DNA of 39,500 nt. Source: Bacteroidaceae bacterium (GTDB lineage Bacteria > Bacteroidota > Bacteroidia > Bacteroidales > Bacteroidaceae). This document shows positions 21,378-29,238 of this stretch, one piece after another. The translations under genes were made by a program, and so were the position numbers. The stretch is from contig JAFTNW010000018.1 of assembly GCA_017451695.1 (NCBI GenBank), forward strand, positions 1 to 39,500. Direction: 5' to 3'. The notes beneath the pieces were generated by a model. It did no database searches. It had not been told where the DNA came from and was given only the letters and a program-made list of their open reading frames with translations. Position 1 is the stretch's first letter. Every line of letters starts with the position of its first letter.

Positions 21378-22580
21378 TTAAATCTTTTCGTCGGGATGGT
21401 TGGCATAGTAGGCACGCAAGGGGGTGGATGTTACCTTTATGAATCCCTTTGCCTCCTCGGCTGTCCAGCCCTTCTGTGTTTCGCCATACTCGCCCAGCTT
21501 GTTCTTTACAAGGTCGTTGGGTGAATCCACGCCCACGGTCTCAAAGTGCTTGGGCATAATCTTGAGAATGGCGGTACCTGTTACATTGCGCTGTGAGCTT
21601 TCGAGCATGGCCTCGATGTCGCGCATCACAGGCTCCAGGTATTGGCTCTCGTGCAGGAACATACCATACCAATTAGCTACCTGGTCTTTCCAATATTGTT
21701 GCCACTTGCTCAATGTGTATTTCTCAAGGAATTTGTGTGCGGCAATTATGAGCATGGGGGCAGCTGCCTCAAAGCCCACGCGCCCTTTAATGCCTATGAT
21801 GGTGTCGCCCACATGCATATCGCGGCCAATGCCGTATGCTGCACCAATCTCCTCCACTTTTTGTATGGCTTTTATGGGGTCCTCGATGCGTTCGCCGTTC
21901 ACAGCCTTCAGTTGGCCCTCCTCAAATGTGAGGTGCAGCTCCTCCTCGCCACTCTTTTCAACCTGTTTCAGGTATGCGCTCTCGGGCAGGCCCTGCTTTG
22001 AGTCGAGTATCTCGCCACCGCAGATGCTTGTGCCCCAGATACCCACATTGTATGAGTATTTGAGCTTTGTGAAATCGGCGCTGAAACCATGCTCGTTAAG
22101 GTAGTTTACCTCGTACTCTCTTGTGAGTGTCATGTCGCGTGTGAGTGTGATAATCTCCACACCGGGGGCACACACAAGGAAGGTCATATCGAAACGTATC
22201 TGGTCGTTACCCGCGCCTGTGGAGCCGTGTGCAATGGCATCGGCACCAATCTCGTTGGCGTAGCGTGCAATGGCAAGTGCTTGGAATATGCGCTCCGATG
22301 ATACCGATATGGGGTATGTGCCGTTGCGCAGCACGTTGCCGTAAATCATATATTTGAGGCTCTTTTCGTAGTACTCCTGTGTAACGTCGAGTGTTACATA
22401 TTTTACAGCGCCAAGTTTGTAGGCGTTCTCCTCGTTCTGTTTCAGTTGTTCGGGGCTGAATCCGCCGGTATTGGCGCAAGCGGCATAAACCTCGTAACCC
22501 TTCTCCTTTGCAAGGTACATTACGGTGAACGATGTGTCGAGTCCGCCGCTGAATGCAACCACTACTTTTTTCTTTTCCAT
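21378..22580 (-). CDS. argG: Argininosuccinate synthase
   Basis: ArgG ligates citrulline and aspartate using ATP, giving argininosuccinate. The N-terminal PP-loop AFSGGLDTSFTVMYLAKEKG (residues 9-28) binds ATP, and AHGSTGAGNDQIRFD (about 117-131) is the citrulline/aspartate-site signature. The 400 residues match the family, although the divergent C-terminal half is of the Bacteroidota type. It lies 37 bp after the GNAT gene. No argH, argB or carbamoyltransferase gene is in the window, so the pathway is completed elsewhere. Confidence 0.95.
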   Translation of the reverse strand: MEKKKVVVAFSGGLDTSFTVMYLAKEKGYEVYAACANTGGFSPEQLKQNEENAYKLGAVKYVTLDVTQEYYEKSLKYMIYGNVLRNGTYPISVSSERIFQALAIARYANEIGADAIAHGSTGAGNDQIRFDMTFLVCAPGVEIITLTRDMTLTREYEVNYLNEHGFSADFTKLKYSYNVGIWGTSICGGEILDSKQGLPESAYLKQVEKSGEEELHLTFEEGQLKAVNGERIEDPIKAIQKVEEIGAAYGIGRDMHVGDTIIGIKGRVGFEAAAPMLIIAAHKFLEKYTLSKWQQYWKDQVANWYGMFLHESQYLEPVMRDIEAMLESSQRNVTGTAILKIMPKHFETVGVDSPNDLVKNKLGEYGETQKGWTAEEAKGFIKVTSTPLRAYYANHPDEKI

Positions 22581-22617
22581 ATTGTATATTGGTGTATGAA
22601 TAGTTTATACTGTTTCC

Positions 22618-23184
22618 TTATTTGTTCTCTTTGTGCTTTGCAGGGTCGTAAAGCATGGCTGTGCATATGCAGTAACGGCGGCCTGTGCGCTCAAGCACAT
22701 CGTGGTTTATGCAACCTTGGCAACCGCGCCAGAAGGCCTCGTCGTCGGTGAGTTCCGAGAATGGTACGGGCACATATCCCAGCTCGGTGTTAATCTTCAT
22801 AACCGCGCCACCGCTTGTGAGGCCGAACAGCTTGGCTGTGGGCCATAGCTTGCGCGATAGGTTGAAAGCTGTTTTCTTAATGCGCTTTGCAAGGCCGTGT
22901 CCGCGGAATTTCTCCACTACTATAAGTCCCGAGTTGGCAACATACTGCTTGTTGCCCCAGCTTTCTATGTAGCAGAATCCGGCAAACTCATCGCCACAGA
23001 GGGCAATGATGGCCTTTCCTTCTTTCATCTTCTGTGCAACATATTCGTGTGTGCGTTTGGCAATACCTGTGCCACGAACCTTGGCTGCTGCGCTTATGGT
23101 TTCGAGAATCTCATCTACATATTTCTCGTGCGATGCATTGGCTATCTGTACCTCAATGCCATCGTTATATATTGTCTCTTCCAT
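22618..23184 (-). CDS. GNAT acyltransferase in the arginine operon (candidate N-acylglutamate synthase)
   Basis: The 188-residue protein has a GNAT core with the acyl-CoA-binding loop FRGHGLAKRIKK (about residues 93-104) after the strand NSGLIVVEK. The C-terminal part is unusual: a Cys-rich stretch FWRGCQGC followed closely by RRYCICTAML. It begins 7 bp after argR and precedes argG, so it is cotranscribed with arginine genes. No ArgA or ArgJ is visible. This position and fold make it a good candidate for the missing first enzyme, which acetylates or succinylates glutamate. From memory, the gene in the same position of B. thetaiotaomicron has been proposed for that step. The function remains inferred. 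Confidence 0.75.
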   Translation of the reverse strand: MEETIYNDGIEVQIANASHEKYVDEILETISAAAKVRGTGIAKRTHEYVAQKMKEGKAIIALCGDEFAGFCYIESWGNKQYVANSGLIVVEKFRGHGLAKRIKKTAFNLSRKLWPTAKLFGLTSGGAVMKINTELGYVPVPFSELTDDEAFWRGCQGCINHDVLERTGRRYCICTAMLYDPAKHKENK

Positions 23185-23191
23185 TTTGTTT

Positions 23192-23674
23192 TCAAATGTT
23201 CGGTATAATAGTTCTCAAAGCTCTTAATACGGCACCGCGGCTTGCCTCCTCGGCTACGATGAGCATTACCGTGTCGTCGCCGGCAATGGTGCCTATTATT
23301 TCGGGGAACTCGTAATTGTCTATGTGGTATGCAAGGGTGCTTGCATAGCTGGGCTTTGTGTGTATAACTGCGATGTTCCCCGAAAACTTGATGGACAAGA
23401 AACCATTGGCCTCTTGTACGGGTGATACGGGGCGCATCTCCCCCTCTGTGCCTTCGTGGCGGTATTGGTGCGGGCGTGTGAGAATATATCTGTATCGTCC
23501 TTGAACGCCCACCGTTTTAACAACGCGCAACTGATGCAGGTCGCGCGACAGGGTTGCCTGTGTAAGTTTGAATCCCTCCTTTGCAAGTTCGTTCAACAGC
23601 TCCTCCTGGCTGCCTATCTCTTGAGTCGATAGTATGAGGCGAATTGCGTCGAGGCGTGAGTTTTTTACTTTCAT
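23192..23674 (-). CDS. argR: Arginine repressor ArgR
   Basis: ArgR senses arginine as a hexamer and represses the arginine genes. The 160 residues give an N-terminal winged-helix domain (SRLDAIRLILSTQEIGSQEELL, then TQATLSRDLHQLRVVK, the recognition region) and a C-terminal arginine-binding/oligomerisation domain (GTIAGDDTVMLIVAEE). The frame is open up to 23722, but MKVKNSRLDAIRL at 23674 gives the family's normal length and leaves the -7 box and operator-like repeats upstream, so it is the chosen start. It is the first gene of the operon argR-GNAT-argG-argC-argD and is likely autoregulated. Confidence 0.93.
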   Translation of the reverse strand: MKVKNSRLDAIRLILSTQEIGSQEELLNELAKEGFKLTQATLSRDLHQLRVVKTVGVQGRYRYILTRPHQYRHEGTEGEMRPVSPVQEANGFLSIKFSGNIAVIHTKPSYASTLAYHIDNYEFPEIIGTIAGDDTVMLIVAEEASRGAVLRALRTIIPNI

Positions 23675-23678
23675 AATT

Positions 23679-23717
23679 GTATATTTATTCTTGCGAGCTG
23701 CAAAAATAGTATATTTA
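23679..23717 (-). promoter_or_regulatory. argR promoter with two GTATATTTA operator-like repeats
   Basis: On the plus strand GTATATTTA occurs at 23679-23687 and again at 23709-23717, exactly 30 bp apart (about three helical turns). Between them, reading on the minus strand, is a good -7 box TATTTTTG (23701-23708). The -33 box is weak. The A/T-rich repeats have the character of ARG boxes, and their place around the -7 box fits repression of the operon by ArgR. The binding itself is inferred. Confidence 0.5.
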
Positions 23718-23774
23718 CACAATTATGCATAAAAATTTGCCGATTTTTTGCAAAAAACCGCAATGTTTAAGTAA

Positions 23775-23809
23775 AAAATATGCAACAAATGGAATTTGCT
23801 GCATATTTT
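23775..23809 (-). terminator. Terminator after myo-inositol-phosphate synthase gene
   Basis: Two 16-base arms (23775-23790 and 23794-23809) pair with one G-U wobble around a 3-nt loop. On the minus strand a T-tract (ttttttac) follows. It starts 6 bp after the stop of the synthase gene and separates it from argR. Confidence 0.8.
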
Positions 23810-23815
23810 GCTGTA

Positions 23816-25117
23816 TCAGTCGAGTTCTTGATCGGGTTCGTACCCTGCAAATTCCCTTATTTTGTTCTTGAGCATTGCAAACTGCTTGAAGAGGTCGTGC
23901 ACGGGCTTTTCGCCATCTTTGTGCATGGGTGCTTTGCAATAGAACGACATAAACTCCTGTATGCCATACTCGCCTGCGCGCATTGCCACATCGCTAAAGA
24001 GTATGAGGTCGAGCACAAGGGGGGCGGCCAATATGGAGTCGCGGCAAAGGAAGTTTACCTTTATTGTCATGGGATAGCCCATCCAACCAAAAATATCTAT
24101 GTTGTCCCAGCTCTCTTTTTCGTCGCCACGGGGCGGATAATAGTTTATTCTCACCTTGTGGTATATATCGGAGTAGAGGGAGGGGTAAACATCGCTGTCG
24201 AGTATGTTGTCGAGTGCCGATGTCTTGCTGCGGCGTTTGGTTTCAAAGTTCTCGGGGTTATCCAGCACCACGCCGTCGCGGTTGCCCAGAATGTTTGTTG
24301 AGAACCAACCGGTAACACCAAGCTGGCGGGTGAAGAAGGCGGGTGCAAGCACGGTCTTCATCATCGTCTGCCCGCTCTTGAAATCCTTGCCTGTTATGGG
24401 CATCTTTGTCTCCTCGGCAAGCTCCCACATTGCGGGGATGTCTATGCACAGGTTGGGCGCTCCCATTACATAGGGGCAACCCTCGCGCATCGCTGCGTAG
24501 GCGTAGCACATGCTGGGTGCTATGCGGGCGGTGTCGTCGGCTTTCATCGCTGCCTCAAAGGCTGCAAGGCTGCCGTGTACCTGCTCGTCGCGCGGTATGT
24601 ATTTTTCGGTGCTAGCAATCCATATTACCACCACGCGCTCGCAGTTGTTTTCGGCTTTGAAATTGCGAATATCCTCGCGCAACTGGTTGGTGAGGTCCCA
24701 ACGGCTGCTGCCTGTTTTTACATTGGGGCCGTCTATGTTTGTGGCGTAGCTCTTGTCAAAAAGTGCCTTGTAGGGGCGTATTGCTTTTAGCTCCTCCTTC
24801 ACAGGCTCGATATCCTGTTGCTTCAATACAGCGGCTTTTATTGCGGCATCGTAGGCATCGTCTTCATATAAATCCCATGCGCCAAACACTATGTCGTTGA
24901 GCTCGGCCACGGGGATGATGTCTTTTACCTCCTTGTAAACTTTATCCTTGCCACGGCCCAAACGCATGATACCTTCGCAGGCAAACGAGCCTGTGGGGCG
25001 CGACAATCCTTTGCGCGCCATGAGCGCACCTATAATGGTTGTGGTGGTTACTGCACCCAGTCCCACACACATAACGCCTAACTTTCCGTTGGTGGGTTTC
25101 ACCCTCATCTCTTTCAT
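23816..25117 (-). CDS. ino1: myo-Inositol-1-phosphate synthase
   Basis: The enzyme turns glucose-6-phosphate into myo-inositol-1-phosphate using NAD+. The 433-residue protein has the N-terminal NAD-binding turn VMCVGLGAVTTTTIIGAL, the conserved IASTEKYIPRDEQ region, NILGNRDGVVLDNPENF, and the signature of catalytic lysines around GKDFKSGQTMMKTVLAP. In gut Bacteroidota this enzyme starts inositol phospholipid and inositol sphingolipid synthesis. Here the usual partners (phosphatidylinositol-phosphate synthase, phosphatase) are not adjacent, and the gene stands alone between its terminator and the lpdA end. Enzyme identity is secure and the lipid role is inferred. Confidence 0.94.
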   Translation of the reverse strand: MKEMRVKPTNGKLGVMCVGLGAVTTTTIIGALMARKGLSRPTGSFACEGIMRLGRGKDKVYKEVKDIIPVAELNDIVFGAWDLYEDDAYDAAIKAAVLKQQDIEPVKEELKAIRPYKALFDKSYATNIDGPNVKTGSSRWDLTNQLREDIRNFKAENNCERVVVIWIASTEKYIPRDEQVHGSLAAFEAAMKADDTARIAPSMCYAYAAMREGCPYVMGAPNLCIDIPAMWELAEETKMPITGKDFKSGQTMMKTVLAPAFFTRQLGVTGWFSTNILGNRDGVVLDNPENFETKRRSKTSALDNILDSDVYPSLYSDIYHKVRINYYPPRGDEKESWDNIDIFGWMGYPMTIKVNFLCRDSILAAPLVLDLILFSDVAMRAGEYGIQEFMSFYCKAPMHKDGEKPVHDLFKQFAMLKNKIREFAGYEPDQELD

Positions 25118-25230
25118 TTTTTCTCTATTTCTGAAATATTAAGCAAAGGAACAGATTTTTATTGAAGAAACCTAATATTTAGCCCATTGTTCCCTCTTAT
25201 TTTGCAAAAATTATTCAAAATAGCGGGTTT

Positions 25231-26580
25231 TTACAATTCAAAAAGCCCCTCTTTCAAAATCTCGCTCACCGTGGGGTGGGGGAACACCGTGCGTTTCAGC
25301 TCCTCAATTGTAATTTTATGGGTTATTGCCATGCAGGCTGCGCATATAAACTCGCCCGATGGGTTGCCCACCATGTGAACGCCTATAACGTATCCCTCTT
25401 TGTCGGCAAGTATCTTGCACAGGCCCATCTGCCCCTCGTTCTCGGCCACGAATCGGCCCGAATAGGTCATGGGCAGCTTGCTCACGCGGTATTCTATGCC
25501 TTGTGCAGTGGCTTGTTCCTCGGTGAGGCCCACGCTGCTCACCTCGGGGTTGGTATATACTATGCCTGGGATGGCGTTGTACTCCATCTTCTCCTCTTTG
25601 CCTGTTATGTGGTTCACAGCTACCTCTCCCTCGCGGCTTGCGGTGTGTGCCAGCAGCGAGAAGCCTGTAACATCACCCGCAGCATATACGTTGGGCATTG
25701 TGGTCTGCATGTGCTCGTTTACCTTTATGCCGCGCTCGGCCTCCACTGCTATGTTCTCGAGCCCGAATCCTTTGAGCACAGCTCTGCGGCCCACGCTCAT
25801 CAGAATTTTATCGCCCTCGGCTGTGAGTGTGTTGCCCTCGCCGTCGGTGTAGTGTACGGTGCCGCCCTCAATGGCTGTAACCTTGCAACCGAGGCAGAAT
25901 TTTACCCCTCGCTTGGTGTATATCCCGCGTACCATCTCGGCAATCTCCTTGTCCATGCCGCCAAGAATTTCGGGCAACATCTCTATTACCGTTACGGGCA
26001 CGCCCAAGCTGTTGTAGAAGCTGGCAAACTCCATGCCTATGACACCGCCGCCAATGATTACGAGGCTTGCGGGGGCAGCTGTGAGTGCAAGAATCTCGCG
26101 GTTGGTGAGTACCGCCTCGTTGCCCTCAACGCCGGGAATAGGGGGCACAAATGCCTCGCTGCCGGTGCATATGAGTAGATTGGCGGCTTCGTAATTCTGT
26201 TCGCCACAGATGATTTTTATACGGCTTGTGTCGCCACTCTCAATGAAAGCATCGCCACGCACCACCTCCACATTGTGGTTCTCCATCTTCATTTTTATGC
26301 CGGCCACCAGCTTGCGCACAACCTTTGTCTTGCGGTCGGCAATCTTTTTGTAGTCGAAAAGCACATTCTCGGCCGTGATGCCATACTTTTTGCCGCCCTG
26401 TGCGTGTTCATACATTTTTGCGCTGTATAGCAGTGTCTTTGTGGGGATGCACCCCTCGTTGAGGCACACACCGCCAAGCTCGCGTTTCTCAAACAACACG
26501 GTTTTTAATCCTTTTGCTCCGGCATTCTCTGCTGCCACATATCCGGCGGGGCCTCCGCCTATGATTGCCAAGTCGTACAT
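25231..26580 (-). CDS. lpdA: Dihydrolipoamide dehydrogenase (E3)
   Basis: E3 reoxidises dihydrolipoyl groups of 2-oxoacid dehydrogenases or of the glycine cleavage system, passing electrons through a disulfide and FAD to NAD+. The 449 residues include the FAD fingerprint IIGGGPAGYVAAENAG, the redox-active pair in GGVCLNEGCIPTK (Cys39 and Cys44), the NAD fingerprint VIIGGGVIGMEFASF, and the C-terminal catalytic HPTVSE. No E1, E2 or gcv gene is beside it, so the partner complex is not shown by context. Open frames up to 300 codons on the opposite strand here are shadows. Confidence 0.95.
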   Translation of the reverse strand: MYDLAIIGGGPAGYVAAENAGAKGLKTVLFEKRELGGVCLNEGCIPTKTLLYSAKMYEHAQGGKKYGITAENVLFDYKKIADRKTKVVRKLVAGIKMKMENHNVEVVRGDAFIESGDTSRIKIICGEQNYEAANLLICTGSEAFVPPIPGVEGNEAVLTNREILALTAAPASLVIIGGGVIGMEFASFYNSLGVPVTVIEMLPEILGGMDKEIAEMVRGIYTKRGVKFCLGCKVTAIEGGTVHYTDGEGNTLTAEGDKILMSVGRRAVLKGFGLENIAVEAERGIKVNEHMQTTMPNVYAAGDVTGFSLLAHTASREGEVAVNHITGKEEKMEYNAIPGIVYTNPEVSSVGLTEEQATAQGIEYRVSKLPMTYSGRFVAENEGQMGLCKILADKEGYVIGVHMVGNPSGEFICAACMAITHKITIEELKRTVFPHPTVSEILKEGLFEL

Positions 26581-26591
26581 AATATTGTTAT

Positions 26592-27629
26592 TTATTGTTT
26601 GTTTTCAATCAAATAGTCTGTATATCCGTCGAGCTGCTTCACTGTTTCCAATATCCCTTGCTTGTATTCACGGCTGTCGCTCCATTTGTATAGCCCGTGG
26701 TTGTCGTAGTAATCGGTAAAATCGTCTATATACCAATTGCCATTCTCGTAAACGAGGTTCAGCAGCGTCTTGCCTGTGCTTTTTCGCTCTCCTGCCTGTG
26801 TGTGCATTATATATGCTGCGGTTACATCGGCTGTGGCTTTCGAAGGGCTTGTAATCTTTATATTGGATATATTATACTCTATTCTGTCCCAATCTTGTGT
26901 GCGAATCCAGCAATCTTTGCCTACAATCATTTCGCCCAATTTCTCCTCCCAATAGCCTATTTCGTTGCTCAACTCTTTGAATTGTTGCGACAGGTATTTC
27001 TCGTTCAGTGCGCCGGTGTTTGGGTGGTCGCTATGTGCAATGCGGGCAACCTCATTGTAAATTGTTTCCAAGCGGGCTGCAACCATTGCACTGTCGCTTG
27101 TTGTTTGAGCCTCAATGAAACGTGGCAGTTCCTTTATCATAAAATTAAGGTCGCTCGCCTCGCCCTGCGACTGAAAATCGGCAATGCGCCACTCGCCACC
27201 TTCGTTTGTTACAAAAGCGGTGCGTTGCGTCTGCCACTCTTTCTCCTTGTATGCCTCGCAATAGAAATGTGCCGCCACGGTGGCTGTGTATAGCCTCTCA
27301 TCGGCTGCCTTTTGCACATTGTTTATTTTGAATTTTATACTGTCGAAATAGTCCTGGCACCCGATGAAAAGGTCGTATGCTCCGCCACCGGAGTGTAGCA
27401 TACATTCGCCCGCTTTCTTCTCCCATCGGCGTGCCTCGCCATAATATAGGCGAAACTTGCGCGAGCAATGCTTTTCCACAAGTGTTTCATAATCGCCATT
27501 GTTGTTGTTACTGATATTCGCCACACTGTTGTAGATACCCTCCAAAAAGGCTTCTACCGCTTTTTCATCTTGCGAAAAAGCAGGCAACGTGGCAAAAACA
27601 AAAGCAACTATAAATGCGATTTTTTTCAT
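26592..27629 (-). CDS. Secreted protein with two NTF2-like (DUF3828-like) halves
   Basis: The signal peptide MKKIAFIVAFVFATLPAFSQ precedes two similar halves. Half one runs about residues 24-165 (AVEAFLEGIYNSVANI ... YETLVEKHCSRKF ... DSIKFKINNVQ ... GEWRIADFQ). Half two runs about 185-325 (VAARLETIYNEVARI ... LNEKYLSQQFKEL ... DRIEYNISNIKI ... GNWYIDDFTDYYDNHGL). Each has the order helix, helix, beta-sheet ending in a W-x-I-x-D-F strand, as in NTF2-like/DUF3828 domains. The substrate or partner is unknown. It starts 15 bp after the upstream membrane-protein gene, so they form an operon, and ends 11 bp before lpdA. Confidence 0.7.
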   Translation of the reverse strand: MKKIAFIVAFVFATLPAFSQDEKAVEAFLEGIYNSVANISNNNNGDYETLVEKHCSRKFRLYYGEARRWEKKAGECMLHSGGGAYDLFIGCQDYFDSIKFKINNVQKAADERLYTATVAAHFYCEAYKEKEWQTQRTAFVTNEGGEWRIADFQSQGEASDLNFMIKELPRFIEAQTTSDSAMVAARLETIYNEVARIAHSDHPNTGALNEKYLSQQFKELSNEIGYWEEKLGEMIVGKDCWIRTQDWDRIEYNISNIKITSPSKATADVTAAYIMHTQAGERKSTGKTLLNLVYENGNWYIDDFTDYYDNHGLYKWSDSREYKQGILETVKQLDGYTDYLIENKQ

Positions 27630-27644
27630 AATAAATGCGATTTT

Positions 27645-28283
27645 TTATACCCTTATGCCATCCTTCCACGCAACCTTGCCAGCGTGCATTGCAAATATCA
27701 CATACATGTAAACCGCGGCGGCAACAATGCCCATCACCGCCCCGCAACTCACACATAGTGCAAGGTATATGATGTCGATGAATAGCAGTATAGCGAAGAT
27801 AACGCGCCACATATAAAGCTCCTTTGAACGGCGCTTACAGCGCACGGCCATTTGCGCGGGCAGGGTGGTGTGTGGCAGTGCAATGAGGAACAGAATGTTT
27901 GTGGCAATGAGAGTGAAAAGCCCCAGACACCATGCACCGGCAAGAGCCATGCCAAGCGCGTCGTTGTGCATATATCTGTCGGGGAACATCTGCCCTATGA
28001 TGCGCAGGTGCAAAACCGCAGCGGGGAATAATGCCACGGTGGCAGCGTTCATAAGCAAAAACATATAGCCGCGCCCAATGGCCTTGATGCGTGCAAAATG
28101 CTCCCATCGCCAAATTTTCAAAAGCAACAAGAAGGCAATGAATACCATGCCAAGAGTGAAAATACCCACACCCCATTGCAGAAATTCGTTATTTCCCAGC
28201 GCGATAGCCGTGGGAACGGCTGTGGCACCGGCCAAGAGCAATAAAGCCGAAACGGCGGGCGGTGATGATATCTGTTTAAGCAT
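27645..28283 (-). CDS. Multi-pass membrane protein of unknown function
   Basis: I do not recognise this 212-residue protein. Hydrophobic segments near residues 10-30, 35-58, 72-92, 108-135 and 160-200 suggest about six membrane spans. Short basic loops lie between them (RWEHFARIKAIGRG and RCKRRSKELYMWR), which would favour a cytoplasmic location. It has no enzyme motif. It is the first gene of a minus-strand pair with the NTF2-like secreted protein and diverges from the flavodoxin-ferredoxin gene across a 140-bp region. Confidence 0.6.
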   Translation of the reverse strand: MLKQISSPPAVSALLLLAGATAVPTAIALGNNEFLQWGVGIFTLGMVFIAFLLLLKIWRWEHFARIKAIGRGYMFLLMNAATVALFPAAVLHLRIIGQMFPDRYMHNDALGMALAGAWCLGLFTLIATNILFLIALPHTTLPAQMAVRCKRRSKELYMWRVIFAILLFIDIIYLALCVSCGAVMGIVAAAVYMYVIFAMHAGKVAWKDGIRV

Positions 28284-28303
28284 AACTCACAATTTTTAAT
28301 ATT

Positions 28304-28397
28304 GCGAATATAGTGTATCGCTCCCGCAAATGCAAGCCCAAACAGTAGAAAATATATTACACTCCCTCTGTTATATTATTAAAATGGCTATATTCGC
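28304..28397. promoter_or_regulatory. Divergent control region with 10-bp inverted repeat
   Basis: GCGAATATAG (28304-28313) and its exact inverse CTATATTCGC (28388-28397) lie near the two divergent gene starts. In each outward direction the motif contains TATATTCG, one base from the -7 consensus TAnnTTTG, about 21 bp (minus gene) and 28 bp (plus gene) before the start codon. They may be paired -7 boxes or a shared regulator site. No good -33 box is visible. Confidence 0.45.
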
Positions 28398-28423
28398 GGC
28401 AGAACACAAAATGATATAACACA

Positions 28424-29191
28424 ATGAAGGTAACAACGCTCTATTTCAGTGCCACATATACAACCAAACGTGTGGTAGAGGCTGTGGCAACGGCTATTTC
28501 GAACGAAGTTGTGGTACACGACATAACCAACAACCCGGCAACCGATGAAATCACCATCCCCTCCGATGAACTTTTGGTGGTGGGCGTGCCGGTGTATGCA
28601 GGGCGCGTGCCCGCAATGGCGGTGGAACGCCTTCGCTGTTTCAAGGGCTGCAACACCCCCGCGGTGCTTGTTGCGGTCTATGGCAACCGCCACTACGATG
28701 ATGCTGTTCTGGAACTGCACGATATTATGACTGCCTGCGGCTTTCGCACCGTGGCGGCAGGTGCGTTCATAGCCCGCCACTCTATATTTTCCAAGGTAGC
28801 AACCGCCCGCCCCGATGCCGACGACATGGCGCAGATTAAAGATTTTGCAACCAAAGCTGCCTCTCTGGTTACCGCAGGCTATGGCGCGATAGAACTCCCC
28901 GGCAACCGCCCATATAAAGTGCCCGGTGGTATCCCCATCTGGCCCACCGCCTCGCGCAAATGCACAGCTTGCGGGGCCTGTGCACGCCTATGCCCTGCGG
29001 GAGCCATCGACCCTGCATCGCCAAGGGGCGTAGATAAAGAAAAATGTATAAAATGTGGCCGTTGCATAGTGGTGTGCCCCGCAAAAGCCCGCCGTTTCTA
29101 TGGCATAAAATATTCGCTTGCAGCAGCACGTTTCAACTTGGCCTTTGCCGCACGACGCGAGAACGAAATGTGGTTTGCAGCCAAATATTAG
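28424..29191 (+). CDS. EFR1-type flavodoxin/4Fe-4S ferredoxin fusion
   Basis: The 255-residue protein joins a flavodoxin-like N-terminal domain (FMN phosphate-loop region YFSATYTTKRVVEAVA, residues 7-22, and GVPVYAGRVP) to a C-terminal double [4Fe-4S] ferredoxin. The clusters are CTACGACARLCP and CIKCGRCIVVCP. This arrangement matches the EFR1 family of electron-transfer proteins of anaerobes. It probably shuttles electrons between a low-potential donor and an unknown partner. Neighbours do not reveal the partner. The short tail after the clusters (RFNLAFAARRENEMWF) is typical of the family. Confidence 0.85.
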   Translation: MKVTTLYFSATYTTKRVVEAVATAISNEVVVHDITNNPATDEITIPSDELLVVGVPVYAGRVPAMAVERLRCFKGCNTPAVLVAVYGNRHYDDAVLELHDIMTACGFRTVAAGAFIARHSIFSKVATARPDADDMAQIKDFATKAASLVTAGYGAIELPGNRPYKVPGGIPIWPTASRKCTACGACARLCPAGAIDPASPRGVDKEKCIKCGRCIVVCPAKARRFYGIKYSLAAARFNLAFAARRENEMWFAAKY

Positions 29192-29238
29192 TGCGCCTGT
29201 GCCGGATAAACAATATATGTAATCTTAAACAGATAGTT

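Noticed and set aside
25276..26178. 300-codon plus-strand open frame opposite lpdA
   Set aside because: It is antisense to a complete dihydrolipoamide dehydrogenase. Its Cys/His/Tyr-rich composition is typical of a shadow frame in G+C-biased codons.
29044..29238. Longer frame for the exported TPR-like protein, overlapping the ferredoxin gene
   Set aside because: It would run 148 bp through the [4Fe-4S] coding region. The ATG at 29239 begins a perfect signal peptide.
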